A DNA stretch of 64,000 nt from TMED26 sp002694075 (GCA_036160575.1 JAYYDT010000066.1:1-64000); one strand, 5' to 3'; numbered from the stretch's first letter, positions 51,308-61,268 are shown. Numbers and translations are program-made. The notes: generated from the sequence alone by a model not told the origin.

Positions 51308-52486
51308 ATGTCGACGTCACCCCAGTTGTTCTCGCCGCTGACCCTGCGCGGCGTCACCTTGCCCAATCGTATCGTTCTGTCGCCGCTGTGCATGTATTCC
51401 GGCAAAGACGGCGTCGCCAACGACTGGCATTTCGCCCATCTCAGCACCTTCGCGCGCGGCCGGGTTGGCCTGATTTTCGCTGAAGCCACGGCGGTTGAGC
51501 CGCGCGGCCGCATCACCCCGCGCTGCCTGGGCATCTGGAACGATGAACAGGTCGAAGCCTTCAAGCCGATCACCGCCTTCATCGAAAGCATGGGCAGCGT
51601 GCCGGCGATCCAATTGGCCCATGCCGGGCGCAAGGCCTCGTCCCATGTGCCGTGGATGGGCGGCAAGCACATCACCGCCGCCGACGCCGTGCCGGGCGAA
51701 GACCCCTGGCCGGTGGTCGGACCCAGCGCGACGGCCGTCGCCGAGGGCTTCCAAACCCCGCACCAATTAACCGTCGAGGAAATCCAGGATTTGGCGCAAG
51801 CCTTCGCCGACGCCGCCGTGCGCAGCATCGCCGCCGGCTTCAAGGTCATAGAACTGCATGGCGCCCATGGCTATTTGATGCACAGCTTCCTGTCGCCGCT
51901 GGCCAATACCCGTAACGACCAATACGGCGGCGATATCACCGGGCGCATGCGCTTTCCCCTGGAAGTGGTCGACGCGGTGCGCAAGGTGATCCCCGAGGAC
52001 ATGCCGCTGTTCTTCCGCATTTCCGCCATCGATGGCCCGGCCGAAGGCTGGACGATGGACGATTCCGTGGTGTTGGGCCGCGAATTGGCGGCGCGCGGGG
52101 TGGATGTCGTCGATTGCTCGTCGGGCGGCATCGCCGGGGCGCCGCGCTTCCGTTCCAATGACGAGGGCAAGCCCTTGGCCTCGCCCCTCGACCGTGGGCT
52201 GGGCTTTCAGGTGCCCTACGCCGAACGCGTGAAAGCCGAGAGCGATATCAAGACCATGGCCGTCGGTCTTATCGTCGACCCGCAACAGGCCGAGGACATT
52301 TTGGTTGAGGGACGCGCCGATCTGGTGGCCCTTGGCCGAGAGTTGATGTTCAACCCGTTTTGGGCTTTACACGCAGCCCAAGCCCTCGACCACGACCCGA
52401 ATTTCAAAATGTGGCCGGACCAATATGCCTGGGGCGTGTTCCGGCGCGCCCAACTGGCCAATTTCAAGGACGTCCGCACCGGCTAA
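51308..52486 (+). CDS. NADH:flavin oxidoreductase/Old Yellow Enzyme family (YqjM-like)
   Basis: This 392-residue FMN TIM-barrel enzyme has 'LTLRGVTLPNRIVLSPLCMYS' with the YqjM-type redox-sensing Cys28, QLAHAGRK with the substrate-binding His, and GAHGYLMHSFLSP and 'NTRNDQYGGDITGRMRF' for FMN and dimer contacts. It belongs to the thermophilic-like xenobiotic reductase class, which reduces activated C=C bonds or nitro groups with NADPH. It is single-gene on the plus strand after cbiB. Confidence 0.94.
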   Translation: MSTSPQLFSPLTLRGVTLPNRIVLSPLCMYSGKDGVANDWHFAHLSTFARGRVGLIFAEATAVEPRGRITPRCLGIWNDEQVEAFKPITAFIESMGSVPAIQLAHAGRKASSHVPWMGGKHITAADAVPGEDPWPVVGPSATAVAEGFQTPHQLTVEEIQDLAQAFADAAVRSIAAGFKVIELHGAHGYLMHSFLSPLANTRNDQYGGDITGRMRFPLEVVDAVRKVIPEDMPLFFRISAIDGPAEGWTMDDSVVLGRELAARGVDVVDCSSGGIAGAPRFRSNDEGKPLASPLDRGLGFQVPYAERVKAESDIKTMAVGLIVDPQQAEDILVEGRADLVALGRELMFNPFWALHAAQALDHDPNFKMWPDQYAWGVFRRAQLANFKDVRTG

Positions 52487-52515
52487 GCCGACCACGCCGG
52501 GCCGGCCGGTCACCG

Positions 52516-53139
52516 TTAGAATTTACGGGCGGTGACCAGGTCGGCCGGCATTTCGGCCATCCGCAAGCTATGCACCAGAATATGGCTGATCGACTGAAAC
52601 AAATCCTCCAGCACGCCATAGTTATCCGCCGCCACATGGAGATTGACCGTCGCCGCCGCCGCCGAGCGGCCGCCCGCGAAACCCGTGATCGCCAGGCTAT
52701 CGACCGCGTTCGCGGCGGCCCAATCGACCGCCCGCACGACATTTTCAGAATCGCCCGAGGCCGAATAGCTGACCAACAGGTCGCCAGGCCGCGCCAAGGT
52801 GCGTAGCTGATAGACGAAGACATCGTCATAGCTGATGTCATTGGCGATGGCGGTGACCGTTTCCATAGTCGCCACCAGCGAGATCAGACGGGCGTTGACG
52901 GCGGCGTCGGTCTGCATCGATTTCATGTGGTCGCAGACCATCTGATTGGCCAGCGCCGCCGACCCGCCATTGCCACACACAAAGACCGACGCGCCGCGCC
53001 GGTAGGCACCGCCCAATAGGTCGGCCGCGGCGTTGAGGCGCGCGCGGTCGAGTTCGGCGGCGGCGCGCGTCAATTCGGCGAAGTATGCCTCGGCATAGGC
53101 CGCCGTGGAGGCGAATTTCTCGCGTGGGAAGCTGCTCAT
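52516..53139 (-). CDS. SIS-domain sugar isomerase (GmhA-like)
   Basis: This 207-residue SIS protein has the GmhA-type core: FVCGNGGSAALANQMVCDHM, 'ATMETVTAIANDISYDDVFVYQLRTLARPGDLLVSYSASGDSENVVRA', and a C-terminal helix with SISHILVH. GmhA converts sedoheptulose-7-phosphate to heptose-7-phosphate for LPS; homologues act on other sugar phosphates. The ATG at 53139 gives the standard length; an ATG at 53286 would add a non-conserved 49-residue leader. No other heptose genes are nearby, so the exact sugar is uncertain. Confidence 0.83.
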   Translation of the reverse strand: MSSFPREKFASTAAYAEAYFAELTRAAAELDRARLNAAADLLGGAYRRGASVFVCGNGGSAALANQMVCDHMKSMQTDAAVNARLISLVATMETVTAIANDISYDDVFVYQLRTLARPGDLLVSYSASGDSENVVRAVDWAAANAVDSLAITGFAGGRSAAAATVNLHVAADNYGVLEDLFQSISHILVHSLRMAEMPADLVTARKF

Positions 53140-53279
53140 GGGTCTGGTGTCCGTCGCCCTGCCTCTGGTGTCAACGGCTTTAAGTGAAGGCGGCGCGCGG
53201 CGCAAGTGCGATCTGGCGCCGCCCAAAGCACGCCGGTATGCTCGAGCCGCCGTCTCACTAACCATGGAGGACCGCCGAT

Positions 53280-53660
53280 ATGGCAAGCGAATTATACGAA
53301 AAAGGATTGGCTAAACGCAAAAGCGTGCTGGGCGATGAGTATGTCGACCGGGCCCTCGACGCCGGCCCGTTCGCAAGTGATTTCCAAGCTTATCTGACGG
53401 AATATTGTTGGGGCGCGGTGTGGACCGATGACACCCTCAGCGACAAACAACGCAGCATGCTTAACGTCGCCATGCTGGCCACGTTGAACCGTATGCACGA
53501 ATGGGAACTGCATTTTCGCGGCGCCCTGACCAATGGGGTGACCCGCGAAGAGTTGGCCGCGATCATCAAACAGATCACCTGTTACGCCGGGGCGCCGGTG
53601 GGTGTTGAATGCCACCGCATCGCCAAACGCGTCTTCGCCGAGATCGACGGCGCGGCGTGA
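53280..53660 (+). CDS. 4-carboxymuconolactone decarboxylase-like protein (PcaC type)
   Basis: This 126-residue CMD protein has the PcaC-like order: 'MLNVAMLATLNRMHEWELHFRGALTNGVTREEL' and 'QITCYAGAPVGVECHRIAKRVF'. PcaC decarboxylates 4-carboxymuconolactone in the protocatechuate pathway, but no other pca genes are here, so the substrate may differ. ATGGAGGACC precedes the ATG. Its 5' end is divergent from the SIS gene. Confidence 0.82.
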   Translation: MASELYEKGLAKRKSVLGDEYVDRALDAGPFASDFQAYLTEYCWGAVWTDDTLSDKQRSMLNVAMLATLNRMHEWELHFRGALTNGVTREELAAIIKQITCYAGAPVGVECHRIAKRVFAEIDGAA

Positions 53661-53670
53661 GGCAATCCGG

Positions 53671-54639
53671 TCAGTCGGCGGCCTCCGCCGGCGCCGCCAG
53701 GCTGACCCCGGCCGCCTCGTTCAAGCCCAGGGCGATGTTCAAGTTCTGCACCGCCGCGCCCGAGGCGCCCTTGCCGAGATTATCCAAGCGCGTCACCAAC
53801 AGGGCCTGACGTTGGGCCTCATTGGCGAAAACCATGATTTCCAGATCATTGCTATTGGCCAAGCTGTCCGGTCGCAGGTAGGCCCCTCGCTCCAACGGCG
53901 CCATGTCATTCATCGCCAACACCCGCACGAAACGCTCGCCAGCATAGGTTTCGGCCAGTTTGGCGTGCAACGCGGCGGCGCTGACGCCGGGGGCCAATTG
54001 ATCCAGATGCAGCGGGATCGTATTGACCATGCCCTGGAAATAATCGGCGATACTCGGACAAAACAGCGGCGCGTGGGTCAAGCCGGCGAAAAGCCGGATT
54101 TCAGGCACATGCTTATGGTTGAGGTTGAACCCATAGGCGCTAAAGGGCTCGGCGCCAGCCTCAAACACCTCAATCAACGCTTTGCCGCCGCCGCTGTAAC
54201 CGGAAACCGCGTGCATCGACACATGGAGGTCGGCCGGCACCAGGCCGGCGGCGATCAGCGGCCGCAATAACAGAATGAAACCGGTCGGAAAACAACCGGG
54301 ATTGGCGATCCGCGTGGCCGCCGCCAGGCGCGCGCGCTGGCCCAGCTCCATTTCCGGCAACCCATAGGTCCAGGCCGGATCGACCCGATGGGCGGTCGAA
54401 GCGTCGATCACTTTGACCGCCGGATTGTCGATCATCGCCACCGCCTCTTTGGCGGCGGCGTCGGGCAGGCACAGCACCACCGCGTCAACTTCGTTCAAAA
54501 GCTCGCGGCGGGCCGCCGGGTCTTTCCGCCGGGCCGGGTCGATCGACACCACCGCAAGATCGTCGCGACCGGTCAAGCGATCGCGCACCTGCAGACCGGT
54601 GGTGCCCGCTTCGCCGTCGATAAAGACTTGCTTGACCAT
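53671..54639 (-). CDS. argC: N-acetyl-gamma-glutamyl-phosphate reductase
   Basis: This 322-residue protein of the short (type 2) ArgC class has the NADP motif 'GEAGTTGLQV', catalytic Cys116 in IANPGCFPTG, and 'HAVSGYSGGGKALIE' for substrate binding. It reduces N-acetylglutamyl phosphate to the semialdehyde in arginine synthesis. It is a single gene with a 68-base gap from the PLP dehydratase upstream on the same strand. Confidence 0.95.
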   Translation of the reverse strand: MVKQVFIDGEAGTTGLQVRDRLTGRDDLAVVSIDPARRKDPAARRELLNEVDAVVLCLPDAAAKEAVAMIDNPAVKVIDASTAHRVDPAWTYGLPEMELGQRARLAAATRIANPGCFPTGFILLLRPLIAAGLVPADLHVSMHAVSGYSGGGKALIEVFEAGAEPFSAYGFNLNHKHVPEIRLFAGLTHAPLFCPSIADYFQGMVNTIPLHLDQLAPGVSAAALHAKLAETYAGERFVRVLAMNDMAPLERGAYLRPDSLANSNDLEIMVFANEAQRQALLVTRLDNLGKGASGAAVQNLNIALGLNEAAGVSLAAPAEAAD

Positions 54640-54707
54640 AACGCATACTCCTTCGCAGGTGCGATCAATCCAGCGTTATAGGCAGGTTCCGAAAGACCGT
54701 CAAACCT

Positions 54708-55697
54708 TCACTCATCGGTTGAGATAAGGGCCTGAAAGTGGGCCGCGTCGATGTTGGCGCCGCAGATCAACAAGCCGGTTTTTCGGCCGGCCAGGCGCGC
54801 CGCCAGCGGCCCGATCATTGCCGCCAGGCCGGTCGCCGGTGCCGGTTCGACAGCCAATTTCAAATGCGCCAACATCACCCGCATTGCGACCCGTGTGTCA
54901 GCGTCGGAGACGGTCACGAAATCATCCACATAGGCTTGGCAAATGGCCAGGTTGTCGGCGTCCGCGGGCGGCGGCGGCGCCAGGCTGTCGGCGATGGTGG
55001 CATGGGGCGCGGTGTCGACCGGCCGGCCGGCGTGAAAGGCGGCGCCCATCGACGCCGCGCCGGTCGGTTCAACCCCGAAAATCCGACAACTCGGCTTCAG
55101 ACTTTTCACCGCCAGAGCGATCCCGCAGATGAGCCCACCACCGCCCACCGGCACCACCAAAGCGTCGAGGTCCGGCGCTTGGCCCAACCATTCGCGAGCT
55201 AGGGTCGCCGGTCCCATATGGGTTGTCATACCCCGGAAGGGGTGGATGAAGGCGCGGCCTTCCGCGTCGGCGATCCGGCGGACCTCGGCGAAGGCGGCGG
55301 CGATGTCATCGGCCAACACCACATCGGCGCCCACCGCCCGACATTGGGCGATGCGAAACGGGCTGGCATTGGCCGCCATCACCACCTTGGCGTGGCTGTC
55401 GGCGGCGCGCGCGGCGAAGGCGGTGGCGATGGCGTGATTGCCGGCGCTGACGGCGGTGACGCCGCGGGCGCGCTGATCGGCGCTCAGGGTCAGGATATTG
55501 TTCAACGCGCCGCGCGCCTTGAACGAGCCAGCCCGCTGAAACAATTCCAGTTTGACCGAAAGGTCGAGCGCCACCCCAGTGGCCGCGGCCACGTCGGCGG
55601 CCGGCCAATCAATCACCGGGGTTTCAACGATATGCGCGGCGATCCGCGCGCGCACCTGGTCGATGGCGTCCGGACGCGGCAATTCAGGCAAGGACAA
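54708..55697 (-). CDS. threonine/serine dehydratase-like PLP enzyme
   Basis: This 329-residue fold type II PLP enzyme has PLP-Lys60 in AGSFKARGA, 'SAGNHAIATA' for the substrate carboxylate, the phosphate-binding GGGGL loop in 'VPVGGGGLICGIA', and 'GVEPTGAAS'. It lacks the C-terminal ACT regulatory domain of biosynthetic IlvA, so it is of the catabolic TdcB or 3-hydroxyaspartate/ectoine-utilisation type. It lies 56 bases downstream of the class I aminotransferase on the same strand, so the two may share a transcript. Confidence 0.88.
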   Translation of the reverse strand: MSLPELPRPDAIDQVRARIAAHIVETPVIDWPAADVAAATGVALDLSVKLELFQRAGSFKARGALNNILTLSADQRARGVTAVSAGNHAIATAFAARAADSHAKVVMAANASPFRIAQCRAVGADVVLADDIAAAFAEVRRIADAEGRAFIHPFRGMTTHMGPATLAREWLGQAPDLDALVVPVGGGGLICGIALAVKSLKPSCRIFGVEPTGAASMGAAFHAGRPVDTAPHATIADSLAPPPPADADNLAICQAYVDDFVTVSDADTRVAMRVMLAHLKLAVEPAPATGLAAMIGPLAARLAGRKTGLLICGANIDAAHFQALISTDE

Positions 55698-55753
55698 AAT
55701 GGCTCTCCCGGACGGCGAGGGAGTATCACGCTAGCGGCGGCAACGGGCCGGTG

Positions 55754-56965
55754 TCAACCGACGGTTGCGCGCTGTCCGGCGCCGGTCAATGCGCTGACAT
55801 GGGCGGCGATGCGCCGCGCCGCCTCGGCCAGGGTGGCCTCGTCGGTGCCATAGCTAAGGCGGACGAAGCCGGCCTGGCTGGCGCCAAAGCCCTCGCCCGG
55901 CAAGACCGCCACATTACGCTCGGCGAGCAAGCTTTCGGCGAAATCCAAGCTGCCCATGCCGGTGCCGCGCACGTCGATCATCAGGAACATACCGGCCTCC
56001 GGACGGCTGAATTTCAAGGCCGGCAAGGCCGCCAAGGCATCGCAGATGACATCCCGGCGGCGACGGTAAAGATCGCGAATGCGGCTGGTTTCGTCGAAGG
56101 CCGTGGCAATCGCCGCGACCAGCGCGTCCTGACTGAAGGGCGGCGTGCCAAACAACATGGAGCCAAGCACGAAATCCAAGCGATCGACCACCGCCGGCTC
56201 GGCGACCACCCAGCCCATCCGCCAACCGGTCATGGCGAAGGCTTTGGACAAGCTGTAAATCGACAGCGTACGTTCGCGCAAACCGTCGATCAGACGCGGC
56301 GACACATGGGGGCGCTCAAAGGTCATGGTGCAATAAACCTCGTCGCTGATCAGCCACAGATCATGGGCCACCGCGATGTCACCCAGCGCCGCCAACACCG
56401 CCCGCGGGATCACCGCCCCGGTCGGATTGTGCGGCGAATTGAGCATGATTGCCCGGGTGCGCGGCCCCACCGCCCGGCGCACCTCGGCGGGATCCGGTTG
56501 AAAGCCGTTTTCCGGGCGTAGCGGCACAAACCGCATGACCGCGCCCGGCGCCATGATGACGCCGGCATAGGTCACATACATCGGGTCGAAGCAAATCACC
56601 TCATCGCCGGCGTCCAGCACGGCCATGGCGGCGGTGAAGGCGCCGGCCTGGGCGCCGGGCACAATGGCGACATGGTCGGGGGTAATCGCCTCGCCGATCG
56701 CGCGTTGATGAAAATCAACCGCCGCCTGGCGCGTCGCCGGCTCGCCGAGGTTGGGGGTGTAATGGTGGCGGCCGCCGTCAAGGGCGGTCTTGGCGGCGGC
56801 GACGATGCGCGGATCGGTGGCGAAATCATGGTCGCCAATCGACAACAGGATGATGTCTTCGCCGGCGCGTTGACGTTGCCGCGCCTTGCCGTGGACCGAC
56901 CAGGCGTCGTGGACCGCCGCGGTATCGCCGCCGCCCATTTTCTCCACATAGCTTGAAAATCGCAT
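55754..56965 (-). CDS. class I/II PLP-dependent aminotransferase
   Basis: This 403-residue fold type I aminotransferase has PLP-Lys241 in SLSKAFAMTGWRMGW, NSPHNPTGA with the ring-stacking region, 'ISDEVYCTM' with the pyridine-binding Asp, and a C-terminal 'VRLSYGTDEATLAEAARRI' with the substrate-carboxylate Arg. The ATG at 56965 follows GGGACGGAGACGG; an ATG at 57028 is unlikely. It resembles aspartate/alanine-type enzymes. The natural amino donor is unknown. Confidence 0.9.
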   Translation of the reverse strand: MRFSSYVEKMGGGDTAAVHDAWSVHGKARQRQRAGEDIILLSIGDHDFATDPRIVAAAKTALDGGRHHYTPNLGEPATRQAAVDFHQRAIGEAITPDHVAIVPGAQAGAFTAAMAVLDAGDEVICFDPMYVTYAGVIMAPGAVMRFVPLRPENGFQPDPAEVRRAVGPRTRAIMLNSPHNPTGAVIPRAVLAALGDIAVAHDLWLISDEVYCTMTFERPHVSPRLIDGLRERTLSIYSLSKAFAMTGWRMGWVVAEPAVVDRLDFVLGSMLFGTPPFSQDALVAAIATAFDETSRIRDLYRRRRDVICDALAALPALKFSRPEAGMFLMIDVRGTGMGSLDFAESLLAERNVAVLPGEGFGASQAGFVRLSYGTDEATLAEAARRIAAHVSALTGAGQRATVG

Positions 56966-57059
56966 GTCCGTCTCCGTCCCACCGGGGGGTTTCGCCCTGT
57001 CCATAGCGAAGACGGGCCGGTCCGGCAAATGACCATTTTTCAGTTGGCCATAACGCCCG

Positions 57060-58469
57060 CTAATGCGCCGCCTCGCCCGAGGGCGGAACCGCCACCCGAA
57101 AGCGCCACCAGCAACGCAGACATAACAGAACCCCGGCGAGGGACAGGCCGAAGATAATACCGACCCACGTGCCCTGAGCGCCCCACCCCAAACCGGCGGC
57201 GAGGAAATAAGCCAGCGGCAGAGAGGTCAGCCAATACGAGAAAACCGTGATCGCCAAGGGCACCCGGGTGTCCTTGAGACCGCGCAAGACACCGTGACCG
57301 ACGACTTGCGGGCTATCCACTAGGATCATGCCGATGCCGAAGATCATCAGGGTCGCCGCCCAGCGCGCGGCCACCGCGCTGGCGCCGTCATCGGCCGGCA
57401 GATAGAGGGCGATCAAGGTCTCCGGCATGAATAGAAGCAGACCAGCGGGCAGGATAGCGTAGCCCACCGCCAACACCATCGCCGCCCCGGCCGCGCGGCG
57501 GATGGCGTCGGGTCGACCGGCGCCGGCCGCCAAGCCGACTCGCACCATCACCGCCTGACTGACGCCGAGCGGGATCATAAAAGAGATACTGGCCAATTGG
57601 TTGACGATGATATGGCCGGCCAGGGCCGCCGGTTGCACCGCGCCGACGATCAGGGTCAGCGAGACGAACAGCAGGGTTTCCGACAAGATAGTGAAAGCGA
57701 TTGGCAACCCGAGGCTGAGAATTTCTCGATAGCGCGGCCAGTCGGGCACCCAGAACCGATCGAGCAAACGCAGCCCCCGAAACCGCGGGTGGCGCACGGT
57801 ATAGACCACGACCGCCAACAGCATAAGCCATTGCACCAGCGCGGTGGTCGCGGCGATGCCAACCAAGCCGCTCCCCGGCGGGCCGAACACACCGGCCAGC
57901 ACCAACCAATTCAGCCCGGCGTTGAGAGCGATGCCCACGACCGTCGCCACCAACGGCGGCCGCGGCAAGCCATGGGCCGCCAAAAAATGGCGCAGGGCGA
58001 CCATGCCGACGGTCGCCGGCAATCCCCACACCAGGGCACGCGAAAATATCTCCGCCGAGGCGGACACCGCCGGGGGTTGGCCGAAAGCGACCAAAATCGC
58101 CTCGGCATGCCAGATCACGACCATCAAAGGCGCGGAAACGCTGAGGGTGACCCAAAAGCCCTGGCGCAGAGAGCGGCGCACGTTGCGGGTGTGGCCGGCG
58201 CCAATCTCTTGGGCGACGATAGGGCCGACCGCCGAGACCACGCCCATAGCGAACAAGAAACAGGTCAGGTAAAGACGGAACCCCAAGGCGCCGGCGGCGA
58301 GAACATCGGCGCCGAGCCAACCCAACATCACCGTGTCGGTGACATTCATGCCGATGGTCGCCAATTGGGTCAGCGCGATGGGCAGCGCCAAACGCCCGGT
58401 GGCGATATATTCCGCCGACCAGCTTTCGGCGATGATCGGGCCGTCCGCGGCGGCCTGTTTATCGGTCAT
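57060..58469 (-). CDS. MATE family efflux transporter
   Basis: This 469-residue membrane protein has about 12 hydrophobic segments. Both MATE halves carry the usual starts: 'IALTQLATIGMNVTDTVMLGWLG' and 'GLPIAFTILSETLLFVSLTLI', with 'GVSQAVMVRVGLAAGAGRPD' in the second half. NorM-like MATE proteins export cations or drugs by Na+ or H+ antiport. It follows the class III aminotransferase after a terminator, so it probably has its own promoter. Confidence 0.93.
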   Translation of the reverse strand: MTDKQAAADGPIIAESWSAEYIATGRLALPIALTQLATIGMNVTDTVMLGWLGADVLAAGALGFRLYLTCFLFAMGVVSAVGPIVAQEIGAGHTRNVRRSLRQGFWVTLSVSAPLMVVIWHAEAILVAFGQPPAVSASAEIFSRALVWGLPATVGMVALRHFLAAHGLPRPPLVATVVGIALNAGLNWLVLAGVFGPPGSGLVGIAATTALVQWLMLLAVVVYTVRHPRFRGLRLLDRFWVPDWPRYREILSLGLPIAFTILSETLLFVSLTLIVGAVQPAALAGHIIVNQLASISFMIPLGVSQAVMVRVGLAAGAGRPDAIRRAAGAAMVLAVGYAILPAGLLLFMPETLIALYLPADDGASAVAARWAATLMIFGIGMILVDSPQVVGHGVLRGLKDTRVPLAITVFSYWLTSLPLAYFLAAGLGWGAQGTWVGIIFGLSLAGVLLCLRCWWRFRVAVPPSGEAAH

Positions 58470-58496
58470 CTGCGCCGCCTAACACCGGATCGACAT

Positions 58497-58530
58497 GGAA
58501 AACGCCCCGCCCGACTGTGCCGGACGGGGC
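58497..58530 (-). terminator. rho-independent terminator after the class III aminotransferase
   Basis: On the minus strand, a 10-bp GC-rich stem (GCCCCGTCCG pairing with CGGGCGGGGC, one G-T wobble) with a 7-base loop is followed by GTTTTCC. It starts 30 bases past the aminotransferase stop and lies before the MATE start, so it separates the two transcription units. Confidence 0.75.
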
Positions 58531-58559
58531 GCCGTGAAAGGTTTAGAAACGACGCGCTG

Positions 58560-59948
58560 TTAGGCGACGCGCACACCGTCACGGGTCAATTGGTCGGCGG
58601 CCTGATCCAAGCTCACCGTCAGCTTGTCGAACAACTCGTCGATCTCCGCCTCGGTGATGATCAAAGGCGGGCAAATCGCCACCCGATCGGCCAAGGGCCG
58701 CAGCACGAGGCCATGGCTGTGGCACAGCGTGCCGACCATTTGGCCAACACCGAGGGAGGGATCGAAGGCTTGCTTGCTGGTCTTGTCGGCGACCACCTCA
58801 ATGGCGCCGATCAAGCCGCGATTGCACACCTCGCCGGCCAGCGGGTGGTCGTCGAGCCCGCGCATACGCGCCTCGAACTGCCGCGAGACTTTTTGCACAT
58901 GACCCAGGAAGTCACGCTCCTCATAGATTTTCAGCGTCTCCAAGGCGACCGCCGCGCACACCGGATGGCCGGTGTACGTGTAACCATGACCGAGCCCGCC
59001 GAGATCGTCCGAACGCTGCGAGATGGCGTTGAAGATTTCCTCCGACACCATGGTCGCCGAAATCGGCAGATACGAACTGGACAGCGCTTTGGCGCAGGTC
59101 ACGATATCCGGGTTGATGTCGAAGGTCTCACTGCCCCAGGTGTTGCCGGTGCGGAAAAATCCACAGATCACCTCGTCGACCGACAGCAACACATCGTATT
59201 TCTTCAAAATCGGCTGAATTTTCTGCCAGTAAGTGGCCGGCGGAATGATCACCCCACCGGCGCCTTGGATCGGTTCGGCGATAAAGGCGGCGACGGTCTC
59301 GGGGCCTTCGGCCAGGATCATCTCTTCCAAAGCCGCGGCCATGCGGGTGGCGAAATCCTCTTCGCTCTCGCCGTCCTGGCCGGCCCGATAGTAATGCGGG
59401 TTTTCGGTGTGCAGGACGTTGGCGATCGGCAGGTCGAAGCCCTGATGGTTGTTGGGCTTGCCGGTCAGACTGGCCGAGGCGATGGTCACCCCGTGATAGC
59501 CTTGCATGCGGCTGATGATCTTCTTCTTGTGATGGCGCCCGCGGGCGTTGTTGTAATACCAAATCAGCTTCATCGCGGTGTCGTTGGCTTCTGACCCCGA
59601 ATTGGAGAAGATCACCTTCGACATCTTGCCCGGCGCCATATTGATCAGCCGCTCGGCCAGGTCGATGCCCGGCAGGTGCGATTTCTGCGCAAACTGGTGA
59701 TAGTAAGGCAGCACCCGCATCTGTTCGGTGGCCGCCGCGATCAAACGTTCCTCGTTAAAACCGAGGGAGGTCGACCACAGGCCGGCCATGCCTTCGAGAT
59801 ATTTATTGCCGCCGTTGTCCCAGACATAAACCCCTTCGCCCCGCGACATGATCAGCGGGCCGGTCTTTTCATGGGTTTTCAGCTTGGTGTAGGGATGCAG
59901 CAGGTAGGCGACGTCGCGCGCCTCCGGCGAATTCGGTTGCATAGCCAT
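58560..59948 (-). CDS. class III aminotransferase (omega-amino acid/amine:pyruvate type)
   Basis: This 462-residue PLP enzyme has SNSGSEANDTAMKL (about 115-128), 'AEPIQGAGGVIIPP', pyridine-binding Asp258 in VDEVICGFFRTG and PLP-Lys287 in TCAKALSSSYLP. The sequence style is that of omega-transaminases for beta-alanine, GABA, putrescine or taurine. It is preceded at 36 bases by an MFS transporter on the same strand and followed by a terminator, so the two form a unit for uptake and transamination of one amine. Confidence 0.92.
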   Translation of the reverse strand: MAMQPNSPEARDVAYLLHPYTKLKTHEKTGPLIMSRGEGVYVWDNGGNKYLEGMAGLWSTSLGFNEERLIAAATEQMRVLPYYHQFAQKSHLPGIDLAERLINMAPGKMSKVIFSNSGSEANDTAMKLIWYYNNARGRHHKKKIISRMQGYHGVTIASASLTGKPNNHQGFDLPIANVLHTENPHYYRAGQDGESEEDFATRMAAALEEMILAEGPETVAAFIAEPIQGAGGVIIPPATYWQKIQPILKKYDVLLSVDEVICGFFRTGNTWGSETFDINPDIVTCAKALSSSYLPISATMVSEEIFNAISQRSDDLGGLGHGYTYTGHPVCAAVALETLKIYEERDFLGHVQKVSRQFEARMRGLDDHPLAGEVCNRGLIGAIEVVADKTSKQAFDPSLGVGQMVGTLCHSHGLVLRPLADRVAICPPLIITEAEIDELFDKLTVSLDQAADQLTRDGVRVA

Positions 59949-59984
59949 CGGTTTTCCCCCTCGCTTGCAAATTTCCCTGAGATG

Positions 59985-61268
59985 TTAGCGGGCTTCTGAA
60001 GCCAAGTCACGGGTCGATACGCCGCGCCACGACAGGCCAAACCAGGTCACCAGGAACCACAGCAAGCCGGCCACCTGAACCAGCCAAACGGCGCCCAAAG
60101 CGTAGAGATAGCCAGGCGCGGCATAGCCGTCGACGGTCGATGGCCAGAGATCGATGATCGCGCCGATGCCATATTGCAAGATAAAGGCCATGCCGAAGCC
60201 AAGGACGTTGATGGCGGTTGACACGCGCCCTGAAAAAGCCAGCGGGAACAGACGATTTAAAAGCGGGTAAGACAGCACCGTGCCATTCGAGAAAAAGCCG
60301 AAGCCGATCCACGGCAGCAGGGACAGCGGGGCGATTTGCAACACCAGGCACGCCTGGGCGGTCAAATAGCACAACAACAACATGATGATGGTGGCGATCA
60401 ATGGGATGCCGCGGCGTTCCAGCCACACCGCGACCATGCCATTGACCGTCGAGCCGACCATCATGGCGACGGTCAGGACGAACAAGTACTCGGCGACGCC
60501 TTGCCGATCCAAGCCGGCGACATCGCGCAGCCAGGGACCGGCCCACAACCCCTGGACCGCGAAATTAGTGGCCATCGCCGCCACCGTGCAGGGCACGATG
60601 CTCCAAAATCGGCGGTCGGTGAAAATGGTCGCGTAGCCTTTGATCTGATCGCCGACCGGTGCCGGCGCGGGCGCGTCGTCGCGTTCCGGCACACTGATCA
60701 GGATCATGCCGCCGGCAATCACCGTTAGGCCGGCCATCAGAGCGAAAACCTCACGCCAACCGATGACATTCAAAACCAATTCCAGCGGCACCGTCGCGGC
60801 CATCGCGCCGAGCCCGCCCATGGTCAGGAAACAGCCATTGACCAACGGCCAGGAACGCGGCGGAAACCACAGGGTAATCGCCTTGAAACTGGCCATTAAG
60901 CCACCGCAAACGCCAAAGCCGATGATCGCCCGGCCAATGGCGACGGCGGTGAAATCGGAACCGACGGCGAAAATGAAGGCGCCGGCGGCCGCGCAGAACA
61001 GCAGATACGCCTGGACGCGCCGCGGGCCGAAACGGTCCAACAACACCCCCAGGGGCAGTTGCGAGGCGGCGAAGGTCATGAAGTAAACACTGGTCAAAAA
61101 GCCCAGATCCGCCGGGCTCAAACCCAGATCGACGGCCAATTGCGGGGCGATCACGGCATTCACCGAGCGGTAGACGTAAGACAGGAAAAATCCACCGGCG
61201 AAGGGCATGAACACGATCAGAACCAAGATCGGCACGCTGAAACGCGGCGTGGACGAAGAAGCGGGCAT
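59985..61268 (-). CDS. MFS transporter
   Basis: This 427-residue protein has about 12 transmembrane segments. Helix 1 begins 'VLIVFMPFAGGFFLSYVYRSVNAVIAPQLAVDLGLSPADLGFL', with the MFS loop 'GVLLDRFGPRRVQ'. The ATG at 61268 gives the typical MFS start; upstream in-frame ATGs would add a charged leader that is not conserved. It belongs to the organic-solute carrier group. It is first in a unit with the class III aminotransferase, so it may import an amine or amino acid. Confidence 0.9.
   Translation of the reverse strand: MPASSSTPRFSVPILVLIVFMPFAGGFFLSYVYRSVNAVIAPQLAVDLGLSPADLGFLTSVYFMTFAASQLPLGVLLDRFGPRRVQAYLLFCAAAGAFIFAVGSDFTAVAIGRAIIGFGVCGGLMASFKAITLWFPPRSWPLVNGCFLTMGGLGAMAATVPLELVLNVIGWREVFALMAGLTVIAGGMILISVPERDDAPAPAPVGDQIKGYATIFTDRRFWSIVPCTVAAMATNFAVQGLWAGPWLRDVAGLDRQGVAEYLFVLTVAMMVGSTVNGMVAVWLERRGIPLIATIIMLLLCYLTAQACLVLQIAPLSLLPWIGFGFFSNGTVLSYPLLNRLFPLAFSGRVSTAINVLGFGMAFILQYGIGAIIDLWPSTVDGYAAPGYLYALGAVWLVQVAGLLWFLVTWFGLSWRGVSTRDLASEAR

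Noticed and set aside
57597..59594. 665-codon open frame antisense to the MATE and class III aminotransferase genes
   Set aside because: Crosses a rho-independent terminator and two clear genes; Gln/His/Arg/Gly-rich nonsense composition.
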